Source: an uncultured Labedella sp. (GTDB lineage Bacteria > Actinomycetota > Actinomycetes > Actinomycetales > Microbacteriaceae). From it: DNA of 5,918 nt. The translations under genes and the position numbers were made by a program. Every line of letters begins with the position of its first letter. Within the stretch, counting starts at the first letter, position 1. The notes under the pieces were generated by a model. The model saw only the letters and a program-made list of their open reading frames with translations. It ran no database searches and was not told where the DNA came from. Of this stretch, positions 1 through 5,481 are shown piece by piece. The DNA lies in contig CAKTZW010000133.1 of NCBI GenBank assembly GCA_934636065.1, positions 1 through 5,918 on the forward strand, given 5' to 3'.

Positions 1-340
<340 letters not shown>

Positions 341-488
341 GTTTATTTGCACGGACGCGAACGCCCGGCACATTTTGTGTACCGTCCCGCCGGAATGGGC
401 AGAAGCGATACGAGTTCGAAACTGACAGAACAAATCATTACTGACTTGCTTTGTTGTTCAATCTTTTTCCAAAGGAATCTCACGACTC

Positions 489-539
489 GCCGACCGGAGT
501 CGGCTACTGACTTGCGTCAGTGATGTTGACTTGCGTCAA
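489..539 (-). repeat. Three tandem tetraloop hairpins in the rRNA leader
   Basis: On the transcribed (minus) strand three perfect hairpins follow each other. First comes TTGAC-GCAA-GTCAA (526-539), then ACTGAC-GCAA-GTCAGT (506-521), then GCCGAC-TCCG-GTCGGC (489-504). The first two have GNRA tetraloops with nearly the same sequence, so they look like a duplicated unit. The third has a C(UCCG)G loop of the UNCG class. A partial copy of the first units (plus-strand ACTGACTTGC at 440-449, also at 506-515) lies closer to the 16S without its partner arm. Pairing is seen directly; any role in antitermination, processing or ribosome assembly is inference. Confidence 0.7.
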
Positions 540-578
540 GATCAGCCACGAGGTTTTTGGCATTTGACATTGTGCACG

Positions 579-595
579 CTGTTGAGTTCTCAAGG
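579..595 (-). promoter_or_regulatory. boxA-like conserved element of actinobacterial rRNA leaders
   Basis: The minus strand reads CCTTGAGAACTCAACAG, followed by CGTGCA. This wording recurs upstream of actinobacterial 16S and 23S genes and is generally linked to antitermination (Nus factor binding) or pre-rRNA processing. It contains TTGAG/CTCAA arms around AA. Its place, about 240 nt before the 16S and downstream of all three promoters, fits a signal present in every transcript. I recall the motif rather than having aligned it. Confidence 0.65.
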
Positions 596-615
596 ATCGG
601 GCGCTCCCGACTGCT

Positions 616-627
616 TGCCTTCCGGCA
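616..627 (-). other. GGAA-tetraloop hairpin just after rRNA promoter 3
   Basis: The minus strand reads TGCC-GGAA-GGCA, a perfect 4-bp stem with a GNRA loop. It sits about 15 nt downstream of the expected start of the most proximal rRNA promoter and is flanked by GC and AAGC that may extend the stem with a mismatch. A CCC/GGG pair around CGAA lies immediately 5' of it (about 630-639). These hairpins form the start of the shortest leader transcript. Confidence 0.45.
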
Positions 628-648
628 GCCCTTCGGGGCAACTTGTCC

Positions 649-677
649 AACCTAACCACTTCGTTTCGCGGTGTCAA
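649..677 (-). promoter_or_regulatory. rRNA promoter, proximal (P3)
   Basis: On the minus strand a perfect -35 TTGACA (672-677) is followed by a 17-bp spacer (655-671) and the -10 TAGGTT (649-654). The predicted start is near 642, about 300 nt before the 16S. TTTGACA plus TAGGTT at 17 bp is a strong sigma70-type (actinobacterial SigA/HrdB) arrangement and is the best match of the three promoters here. Confidence 0.8.
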
Positions 678-744
678 ACTCGCTTCCGAGCCGATCAGAT
701 CGAACTCGAGTGGGGCATTTGACGTGCTCCGGAGTGGATTTTCA

Positions 745-773
745 ATCTTAGCCATGTGAGGCGATCACTACAA
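745..773 (-). promoter_or_regulatory. rRNA promoter, middle (P2)
   Basis: On the minus strand -35 TTGTAG (768-773), 17-bp spacer (751-767), -10 TAAGAT (745-750). The predicted start is near 738. An A/T-rich stretch lies upstream of the -35 (about 783-805, with AAAATCC and TAAAAC), which could act as an UP-like element; that part is inference. Confidence 0.7.
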
Positions 774-896
774 GAGGATCAGCGTTTTAGACTAGGATTT
801 TGGCTGCTACATGGGGTTCGGATGCTGAGCTGGCGGTTGAGTTTTTCATTCTCTCGCCGCTTCCCGCTTTCCGTTCCGCTCGGGGCAACAAGGAAG

Positions 897-925
897 ACAT
901 TACGTGGGTTCCGGGGGTCGTGCAA
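897..925 (-). promoter_or_regulatory. rRNA promoter, distal (P1)
   Basis: On the minus strand -35 TTGCAC (920-925), 17-bp spacer (903-919), -10 TAATGT (897-902). The predicted start is near 890, about 550 nt before the 16S. It lies only about 55 bp after the stop codon of the glycosyltransferase gene, which reads in the same direction, so read-through from that operon would enter the rRNA promoters. The rest of 926-978 holds only a 12-bp palindrome (964-975) and no gene. Confidence 0.6.
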
Positions 926-978
926 ATCTCGCGTGCATCCCGGGCGTGTCGCGCCTCTGAACGCCGGAATTCCGGGGA

Positions 979-2190
979 TCAGCCCTCGCCATGCTCGCGA
1001 GCCACGACCCGCTCGTAGATGGCGACCATGCGTTCCGTCTGCGTCGATTGCAGGTAGGCCCGGCCCCGTTCCTCGGCCACCCGCGACAACTCTCCCCGCG
1101 TGATCGCCGTCACCGTCTCCGAGAGAGCGCTCGCCAACGCGGCCACGCTGCCATCGGTCGGCTGCCTGATGACGTCGCCCGGGAGCTCGGCGGCGACGGC
1201 CGGGTCGCTCACGATCGACGGCGTCCCCATCACGGTGGCCTCGAACACCGTCATCCCCTGCGTCTCGAACCCGATCGAGGTCTGGACGAGAGCGTCGGCG
1301 TCCGCCATCGCGCGAAGCGATTCGCGATAGGGGACCCGGCCCGCGAAGACGACGCGGTCCCCGAGCCCATGACGCTCGACGAACGCACGCGCCTTCGACA
1401 ACAGCAGTCCCGCGCCGTAGAGGCGGAACTCCGCGTCGGCGCCGGAGAGCCTGACCGCTTCGAGGAACTCCATGAGGCGCTTCTCCGCGCTCATGCGTCC
1501 CATCCAGAGGAACACGGGACGCGGCCGCTCTGCCGTCCGAGCCCCGTCACCCGATCCGGAGCGCACATCGTCCACCAGGTCGTCGTCGACGCCCGTCGAC
1601 ACGACGGCGATGTCCGAGCCGACGCCCTTGCTCTCGAGCAGCTCTGCGAAGTGGCGGCTCGGGGCGACGAGAGCGGACGCGCGCAGCGCGAACTCGTCGA
1701 GATAGCTCCAGGCGCTCGGCGCGAGACGCGACATCCGGGGCCGGAGCACACGTCGCTGCGCCCAGAGCATCGCGCGGACGGCCAGCCGCGGCGCCGACAC
1801 GACATGCTCGATGCCGAACTCGACGTGGTTGTGGAACGTGTGCACGACGGGGAGGCCGTGCCGCTCCGCGAACCGGTAGCCGATGATCGCCTGCCAGAAA
1901 TCGGCCTGGACGTGCACGACGTCGACCGGCGGTCGCGACGCCATCGCCCTGTCGAGTTCCGCGTCGGTGCGTCGTCCCGGCAGGGATGCCGAGTACTCGC
2001 GGTCGAGCGTGATGGGCAGCGAACGTGTGTCGACGTCGTGCGGGTCGTGGGCGTGCGCCGCATGCATCCGGGGCGCGCAGACCGTGACCGTGTGGCCCGC
2101 GCGCTCGAGGAACTTCGTCTGCAGGCGGATCGAGACCTGCACCCCCCCGGCCGACTCGGCGTGCTGGTCGCTCAGCATGAGGATGTGCAT
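979..2190 (-). CDS. GT4-family glycosyltransferase (GT-B fold)
   Basis: A 403-residue protein with the two halves of a GT-B glycosyltransferase. The N-terminal acceptor-side domain begins with MHILMLSDQ, has the glycine motif SAGGVQ (13-18) and runs to about residue 190, with HTFHNHVEFG at 117-126. The C-terminal donor-binding domain has MGRMSAEKR (230-238), then GFETQGMTVFEA (307-318), which contains the EX7E pair E309/E317 used to bind the nucleotide sugar, and GTPSIVSD (322-329). It is probably a cytoplasmic or membrane-surface enzyme adding a sugar (relatives include mannosyltransferases) to a lipid or cell-surface glycan; the sugar and acceptor cannot be told from sequence. I chose ATG 2190 because the open frame upstream is arginine-rich shadow sequence overlapping the DUF2017 gene. 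GTG 2196 is an alternative. No strong ribosome binding site is visible. It lies 25 nt after the DUF2017 gene and is likely co-transcribed with it. Confidence 0.9.
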   Translation of the reverse strand: MHILMLSDQHAESAGGVQVSIRLQTKFLERAGHTVTVCAPRMHAAHAHDPHDVDTRSLPITLDREYSASLPGRRTDAELDRAMASRPPVDVVHVQADFWQAIIGYRFAERHGLPVVHTFHNHVEFGIEHVVSAPRLAVRAMLWAQRRVLRPRMSRLAPSAWSYLDEFALRASALVAPSRHFAELLESKGVGSDIAVVSTGVDDDLVDDVRSGSGDGARTAERPRPVFLWMGRMSAEKRLMEFLEAVRLSGADAEFRLYGAGLLLSKARAFVERHGLGDRVVFAGRVPYRESLRAMADADALVQTSIGFETQGMTVFEATVMGTPSIVSDPAVAAELPGDVIRQPTDGSVAALASALSETVTAITRGELSRVAEERGRAYLQSTQTERMVAIYERVVAREHGEG

Positions 2191-2215
2191 GGTCACCCAG
2201 GCTACGACTCGACGA

Positions 2216-2812
2216 CTACGCCCCCGCGGAGGACGAGCCGGAAGCCGGCGGGTCCGTCTCGCGCGCACCGATCGCATCGTCGAGAGCCGCGACGAGCAGC
2301 TCCTGCACGTAGCCGACCCAGTCGAACAGACTCCGCGTGAGAAGCTCCTCCTCGGTGAGGGAGTCGGGGTCGACGTCGTCATCGAACGCTGCGGGGTCGT
2401 CGACGACGCCCATCCGGGCGGCGAGGGTCAGGCGCACGTCGGTGAGGTGCCGCAGCCACGACCAGCCGTCGTCGATGCTCAATCCGAGCGCGGTCCGTCC
2501 GTCCGGCAGGTCCTCGTCGATCGGCGGGACGAGGTTGCCCTCGAGCGCGAGCTGCACCCGCTCCGCGGCGTTGACCTTCGCGATCGCGAGGTCCTGCTGC
2601 GTATAGCGCCGGAACTCGTCCGACGCGCTCGCGTCGTCGCGATACGCGTCGGGAAACAGGCGTCGCATCGCCGGGTCGATGAGCGCAGACGGGTTGGTGA
2701 CGTCGTTGAGTAGGTCGCTGAACTGGCGCGACAGCGACAGCAGCACCTGCGCCTCGGTCTCGTCGAAGTGGGCGAGAACTCGACCGTCGGTCGTCGCGGC
2801 GAACGTGCTCAC
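2216..2812 (-). CDS. DUF2017 family protein
   Basis: 198 residues from GTG 2812. The sequence fits the actinobacterial DUF2017 family, normally encoded next to clpS. Recognisable stretches are LSLSRQFSDLL (25-35), DPAMRRLFPDAYRDD (46-60), EFRRYTQQDL (66-75), the tryptophan-rich WSWLRHLTDVRLTLAARMG (117-135) and DWVGYVQELLVAAL (164-177). It looks soluble and mostly helical, with an acidic linker (about 138-156) and a low-complexity Ser/Pro/Gly tail. Its biochemical role is unknown; the conserved pairing with ClpS suggests, by inference only, a link to Clp-dependent proteolysis. GTG 2812 is preferred because it makes a GTGA overlap with the clpS stop, a classic translational-coupling arrangement, and GAAGG lies a few bases upstream. 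A longer upstream start would overlap clpS by 31 nt. Confidence 0.88.
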   Translation of the reverse strand: MSTFAATTDGRVLAHFDETEAQVLLSLSRQFSDLLNDVTNPSALIDPAMRRLFPDAYRDDASASDEFRRYTQQDLAIAKVNAAERVQLALEGNLVPPIDEDLPDGRTALGLSIDDGWSWLRHLTDVRLTLAARMGVVDDPAAFDDDVDPDSLTEEELLTRSLFDWVGYVQELLVAALDDAIGARETDPPASGSSSAGA

Positions 2813-3111
2813 GCGTCCGCCTTCGCGACACTCGCCCACAGGCCGTATCCGTGCATCGCCTCGACGTGCCGCTCCATCTCCTCGCGATTGCCCGTGGCGA
2901 CGACGGCGCGACCGTCATTGTGCACGAGCAGCATGAGACGCTCCGCCTCCTCGCGCGGGAAGCCGAAGTAGCTGCGGAACACGAAGGACACGTAGGACAT
3001 GAGATTGACCGGGTCGTTCCACACGATCGTGACCCACGCCGACGCGAGCGCGGACTCGTCGAGGAGCTCGGGGCTCCTCGAGAGATCGGTGTCGGATCGC
3101 GTCGGTGTCAC
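2809..3111 (-). CDS. clpS: ClpS, ATP-dependent Clp protease adaptor
   Basis: A 100-residue protein of normal ClpS length. ClpS binds the N-terminal domain of ClpA/ClpC-type unfoldases and delivers N-degron substrates to ClpP. After a loose ~24-residue N-terminal extension, the fold starts at WVTIVWNDPVN (26-36), which holds the Asn-Asp pair (N32, D33) that contacts the substrate alpha-amino group. It is followed by MSYVSFVF (38-45), EEAERLMLLVHNDGRAVV (54-71) with the conserved histidine H64 of the pocket, and a C-terminal helix and strand (EEMERHVEAMHGYGLWASV, 77-95). Start: GTG 3111 is the only sensible start before the fold. The ribosome binding site is weak (GGCTGGACGG), and the gene may be leaderless or nearly so. 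It heads the clpS-DUF2017-glycosyltransferase cluster and diverges from terC. Confidence 0.95.
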   Translation of the reverse strand: MTPTRSDTDLSRSPELLDESALASAWVTIVWNDPVNLMSYVSFVFRSYFGFPREEAERLMLLVHNDGRAVVATGNREEMERHVEAMHGYGLWASVAKADA

Positions 3112-3184
3112 CCGTCCAGCCTGTCACGGCGCGGTCGTCGGCGCACGCCGCTCCGGCGGGCATGGGGAGTGCGACGCCGCTGAG

Positions 3185-3213
3185 GGCGATCGCTCAGGTT
3201 GCCCCGCTAATGT
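3185..3213 (+). promoter_or_regulatory. Candidate promoter for the riboswitch-terC transcript
   Basis: A -10-like TAATGT (3208-3213) lies so that transcription would begin near 3220, directly at the 5' edge of the riboswitch. The matching -35 place (about 3185-3190, GGCGAT) is poor. An imperfect palindrome, CTGAGG followed by GCGATCGC and TCAG (3180-3197), covers that -35 place and could be an operator for an activator or repressor. Support is mainly positional. Confidence 0.4.
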
Positions 3214-3221
3214 CGTGCCTG

Positions 3222-3350
3222 CAAGGGGAGTAATCCACGACCGGTGCCTTCGTCAGTACGGTCCCATCGACGGGATCCGGAGCACCGGCCTCGCGCAGTA
3301 ACCGTCGGTCGTGCACCGGCACGGCCGGCGCGGAGGCGGATGAGACTTTG
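3222..3350 (+). ncRNA. yybP-ykoY (manganese) riboswitch
   Basis: The conserved ends of the yybP-ykoY aptamer are present. They are AAGGGGAGTA at 3223-3232 and GAGACTTTG at 3342-3350, closing a P1 stem (CAAGG 3222-3226 with CTTTG 3346-3350). Inside are two arms. CCGGTGC (3241-3247) pairs with GCACCGG (3282-3288), capped by a GGTCCC/GGGATCC stem. GCCTCGCGC (3288-3296) pairs with GCGCGGAGGC (3328-3337, one bulge), capped by a perfect 9-bp stem (3306-3314 with 3319-3327). This class senses Mn2+ and commonly controls TerC/Alx, MntP and YkoY-type membrane proteins; the next gene here is terC, which supports the call. No terminator with a U-run lies between the aptamer and the start codon, so translational control is the likely output. 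Confidence 0.88.
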
Positions 3351-3370
3351 GTCCTCACCGTCGACCCCTC

Positions 3371-3375
3371 TGGAG
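3371..3375 (+). promoter_or_regulatory. terC ribosome binding site
   Basis: TGGAG lies 7 nt before the GTG start at 3383 and sets that start. It is flanked on both sides by CCCCT (3365-3369 and 3376-3380). Either could pair with the AGGGG in the 5' strand of the riboswitch P1, giving a plausible route for metal-controlled access to the site. Confidence 0.6.
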
Positions 3376-3382
3376 CCCCTGC

Positions 3383-4417
3383 GTGAACATCTCCCCCGCC
3401 GTCTGGCTGATCACCATCGCGATCACGATCGCATTCTTCGTCTACGAGTTCTTCGCCCATGTGCGGAAGCCCCATGAACCGAGCATCGGCGAGTCCGCCC
3501 GCTGGTCGGCGTTCTACATCGGACTCGCGCTGCTGTTCGGCGTCGGGATCGGGGTCGTGTCCGGGTGGACGTTCGGCGGCGAGTACTTCGCCGGCTACCT
3601 CACGGAGAAGGCGCTGTCGATCGACAACCTGTTCGTCTTCCTCATCGTGATGACGGGCTTCGCCGTGCCCAAGGCGTACCAGCAGAAGGTGCTGATGATC
3701 GGCATCATCATCGCGCTCGTCCTGCGCGGCGTCTTCATCGCGGTGGGCGCGACGCTCATCGAGAACTTCTCGTCGATCTTCTACGTGTTCGGAGCGCTCC
3801 TGCTCGTCCTGGCGTACCGTCAGGCCTTCGCCGACCATGAGAGCGATCCCGCCAACGGCCGGGCCGTGAAGCTCGCCCGACGGATCCTCCCGCTCACCGA
3901 CGACTATCACGGCGACCGCATCTCCGTGAAGCTCGACGGGAAGCGCTTCTTCACGCCGATGCTGCTCGTCATCATCGCGATCGGCGTCATCGACCTCGTC
4001 TTCGCGGTCGACTCGATCCCCGCGATCTACGGGCTCACGGAAGAGGCGTACATCGTCTTCACGGCGAACGCGTTCGCCCTCATGGGGCTGCGGCAGCTCT
4101 ACTTCCTCATCGGCGGACTGCTCGAGCGCCTCGTGTACCTCGCGCAGGGGCTCGCGGTGATCCTCGCCTTCATCGGTGTGAAGCTCGTCCTGCACGCCAT
4201 GCACGTCAACGAGCTCCCCTTCATCAACGGCGGCGAACCGATGCTGTGGGCGCCCGAGATCCCGATCTGGTTCTCGCTCCTGTTCATCGGAGCCACGATC
4301 GCCGTCGCCACGATCGCGAGCCTCGCCAAGACGCGCGATCAAGGGCGCGTCGGGCCGCCGATCGACCAGGCCACCCCGGCCGGCGAGAACGACGCGCTCG
4401 ACTCCCGGGCGCGCTGA
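3383..4417 (+). CDS. terC: TerC/Alx-family integral membrane protein, likely Mn2+ exporter or handler
   Basis: 344 residues, the usual length for Alx-type TerC proteins. About nine membrane segments are visible, for example around 6-23, 44-63, 83-95, 104-125, 131-147, 192-215, 223-241, 254-272 and 294-314. The two family signatures with acidic residues inside the membrane are present: EKALSIDNLFVF (75-86) and DLVFAVDSIPAI (204-215). FTANAFALMGLRQLYFL (226-242) is also typical. Relatives are tied to manganese efflux or metallation of exported proteins, and historically to tellurite resistance. The upstream Mn2+ riboswitch argues for manganese here. The start is GTG 3383, supported by TGGAG 7 nt upstream and the immediate MNISPAVWLITIAIT membrane start. 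The C-terminal ~30 residues are a charged, disordered-looking cytoplasmic tail. The gene stands alone and converges with the DUF817 gene. Confidence 0.93.
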   Translation: MNISPAVWLITIAITIAFFVYEFFAHVRKPHEPSIGESARWSAFYIGLALLFGVGIGVVSGWTFGGEYFAGYLTEKALSIDNLFVFLIVMTGFAVPKAYQQKVLMIGIIIALVLRGVFIAVGATLIENFSSIFYVFGALLLVLAYRQAFADHESDPANGRAVKLARRILPLTDDYHGDRISVKLDGKRFFTPMLLVIIAIGVIDLVFAVDSIPAIYGLTEEAYIVFTANAFALMGLRQLYFLIGGLLERLVYLAQGLAVILAFIGVKLVLHAMHVNELPFINGGEPMLWAPEIPIWFSLLFIGATIAVATIASLAKTRDQGRVGPPIDQATPAGENDALDSRAR

Positions 4418-4453
4418 CCGGCACCCGTCCCGCTCCCTCTCGCGACGGACGTC

Positions 4454-4517
4454 GAGCTTTCGCGTCGTTTCGAGGCGCTCCGGTGCCGCGGAACGACGCG
4501 AAAGGACGCGAAAGCTC
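4454..4517. terminator. 64-bp palindromic element between convergent genes; probable two-way terminator or dispersed repeat
   Basis: Perfect 13-bp inverted ends, GAGCTTTCGCGTC (4454-4466) and GACGCGAAAGCTC (4505-4517), enclose the element. A second, overlapping pairing is even better. CTTTCGCGTCGTT (4457-4469) pairs with AACGACGCGAAAG (4492-4504), then continues through one wobble, two pairs and one A-G mismatch into GGCGC-TCCG-GTGCC (4474-4487), a UNCG-type loop. The stem has 22 positions with a single mismatch. GACGCGAAAG occurs twice in direct tandem (4495-4504, 4505-4514), so the left arm can pair with either copy. It lies 36 nt after the terC stop and touches the DUF817 stop codon, as expected for a shared terminator, though there is no U-run. 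It could also be a REP or MITE-like repeat. Confidence 0.7.
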
Positions 4518-5401
4518 TATCTCGGTGAGGGAGCGGCCGGGCGCGCGGACGGCGAGGACGGGGCGCGGGGCGGGTAGACGAAGGTGACGAGCACGACCGA
4601 GATCATCATGAGCAGGAACCACGCGACGAGCTTGGTGAGCGGAACGAGCTCCCACCCCGTCTCCTGGTGCGGATGGATCCACGCTCCGGCGGCCGTCGCG
4701 ATGTTCTCGGCGAACCAGATGAAGAGGGCGACCAGCAGGAACGCGACAAGGATCGGCATCCGCACGGTCGAGCGGAACACCTGCACGTGCATCATGGTGC
4801 GGGCGTAGATCACCACGATCGCGGCGACGAGCGGCCAGCGGAGGTCGACGATGAAGTGGTGCGTGAAGAAGTTCGCGTAGATGAGCGCCGCGACGACGGC
4901 CGTGACCCACACGCGCGGATACCGGGCGAACCGCAGGTCGAAGAGCCTGTAGACCCTGACCATGTAGGAGCCGACCGCGGCATACATGAAGCCGCTGAAC
5001 AACGGGACGGCGCCGATGTGGAGGATCCCCCCGTCCTCATAGCTCCACGAACCGACGTCGGTCTTGAACAGCTCCATGATCGTGCCCACGACATGGAAGA
5101 GCACGATGACCCAGAGCTCGCGGCCCGACTCGAGCCGTGCGACGAGCATGAAGACCTGGATGGCGACGGCCGCGATGACGAGCATGTCGTTGCGTGCGAT
5201 GGCGGCGTCGTCGGGATACCAGAGGCGGGCCGCGACGATCGCGACGAGGAGGAGCGCTCCGAAGACGCAGGCCCACGCCTGCTTCGCGCCGAACACGAGG
5301 AACTCGACCAGTCGGGCTCGCGCTCCGCCGTCCGGAGCGCCGGCGAGGACCCGATGCGCGAGAGCGTCGATGCGCTCCTCGACCGGTGTGAATCTCGACA
5401 T
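4517..5401 (-). CDS. DUF817 family membrane protein
   Basis: 294 residues, matching the DUF817 family in length and wording; function unknown. A short cytoplasmic N-terminus is followed by LVEFLVFGAKQAWACVFGALLL (31-52), then about seven or eight membrane helices (roughly 42-60, 72-88, 95-110, 128-148, 163-180, 190-203, 215-231, 255-275). Conserved polar patches are LFHVVGTIMELFKTDVGSWSYED (101-123), ANFFTHHFIVDLRW (176-189, with paired histidines 181-182) and WFAENIATAAGAWIHPHQ (229-246). The many His, Glu and Asp residues near membrane ends suggest a metal or cofactor site, but that is inference. The start ATG 5401 has AGGGGGCGG just upstream as a ribosome binding site. The tail (278-294) is Pro/Ser/Ala-rich. 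It sits 80 nt downstream of the mosaic frame on the same strand. Confidence 0.85.
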   Translation of the reverse strand: MSRFTPVEERIDALAHRVLAGAPDGGARARLVEFLVFGAKQAWACVFGALLLVAIVAARLWYPDDAAIARNDMLVIAAVAIQVFMLVARLESGRELWVIVLFHVVGTIMELFKTDVGSWSYEDGGILHIGAVPLFSGFMYAAVGSYMVRVYRLFDLRFARYPRVWVTAVVAALIYANFFTHHFIVDLRWPLVAAIVVIYARTMMHVQVFRSTVRMPILVAFLLVALFIWFAENIATAAGAWIHPHQETGWELVPLTKLVAWFLLMMISVVLVTFVYPPRAPSSPSARPAAPSPR

Positions 5402-5426
5402 GCCCCGCCCCCTGACGACCGCGGTC

Positions 5427-5455
5427 AGACTATCCGGACGCCCGACGGCCGATCA
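5427..5455 (-). promoter_or_regulatory. Weak candidate promoter for the DUF817 gene
   Basis: In the 80-nt gap upstream of the DUF817 start, the minus strand has TAGTCT (5427-5432) as a possible -10 and TGATCG (5450-5455) at 17-bp spacing. Just downstream lie CTGAC/GTCAG arms (5412-5416, 5424-5428) around the palindrome GACCGCGGTC (5417-5426), which could be an operator overlapping the start. Both hexamers are poor matches, so this is tentative. Confidence 0.25.
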
Positions 5456-5481
5456 TCAGTCGCGAGGAGGATTCGCGTCGG

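Larger units (their letters stand above)
341..642 (-). promoter_or_regulatory. 16S rRNA leader (pre-rRNA 5' region)
   Basis: About 300 nt of non-coding transcript lie between the most proximal rRNA promoter and the 16S 5' end. Visible in order of transcription are a GGAA-loop hairpin (616-627), the actinobacterial TTGAGAACTCAACAG element (579-595), three short tetraloop hairpins (489-539), then an A/T-richer stretch (about 430-480) leading to the 16S. Such leaders carry antitermination and RNase III processing signals. The downstream half of the processing stem would lie after the 16S, outside the window, so it cannot be paired here. No believable protein gene occurs; short open frames in this stretch lack family similarity and overlap the structured elements. 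Confidence 0.85.

Noticed and set aside
504..755. Small open frames on both strands in the rRNA leader
   Set aside because: They overlap promoters and structured leader elements, with no ribosome binding site or recognisable product.
964..975. CCGGAATTCCGG palindrome after the glycosyltransferase stop, considered as terminator
   Set aside because: It leaves no room for a loop and is not followed by a U-run.
991..2340. Long plus-strand open frame (449 codons) opposite the glycosyltransferase
   Set aside because: Arginine/histidine-rich composition and no family motifs; it is the antisense shadow of a high-GC gene whose minus-strand product has clear GT4 motifs.
2191..2382. N-terminal extension of the glycosyltransferase (64 residues)
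   Set aside because: Ser/Arg-rich sequence overlapping the DUF2017 gene in another frame; the Rossmann-like start MHILMLSDQ begins at 2190.
3146..3158. CGCCG-CTC-CGGCG mini-hairpin upstream of clpS
   Set aside because: A 5-bp GC stem of this kind is expected by chance in DNA this GC-rich, and nothing ties it to clpS control.
3194..4342. Long minus-strand open frame (382 codons) opposite terC
   Set aside because: Extremely acidic/arginine-rich low-complexity product, antisense to the well-supported TerC protein.
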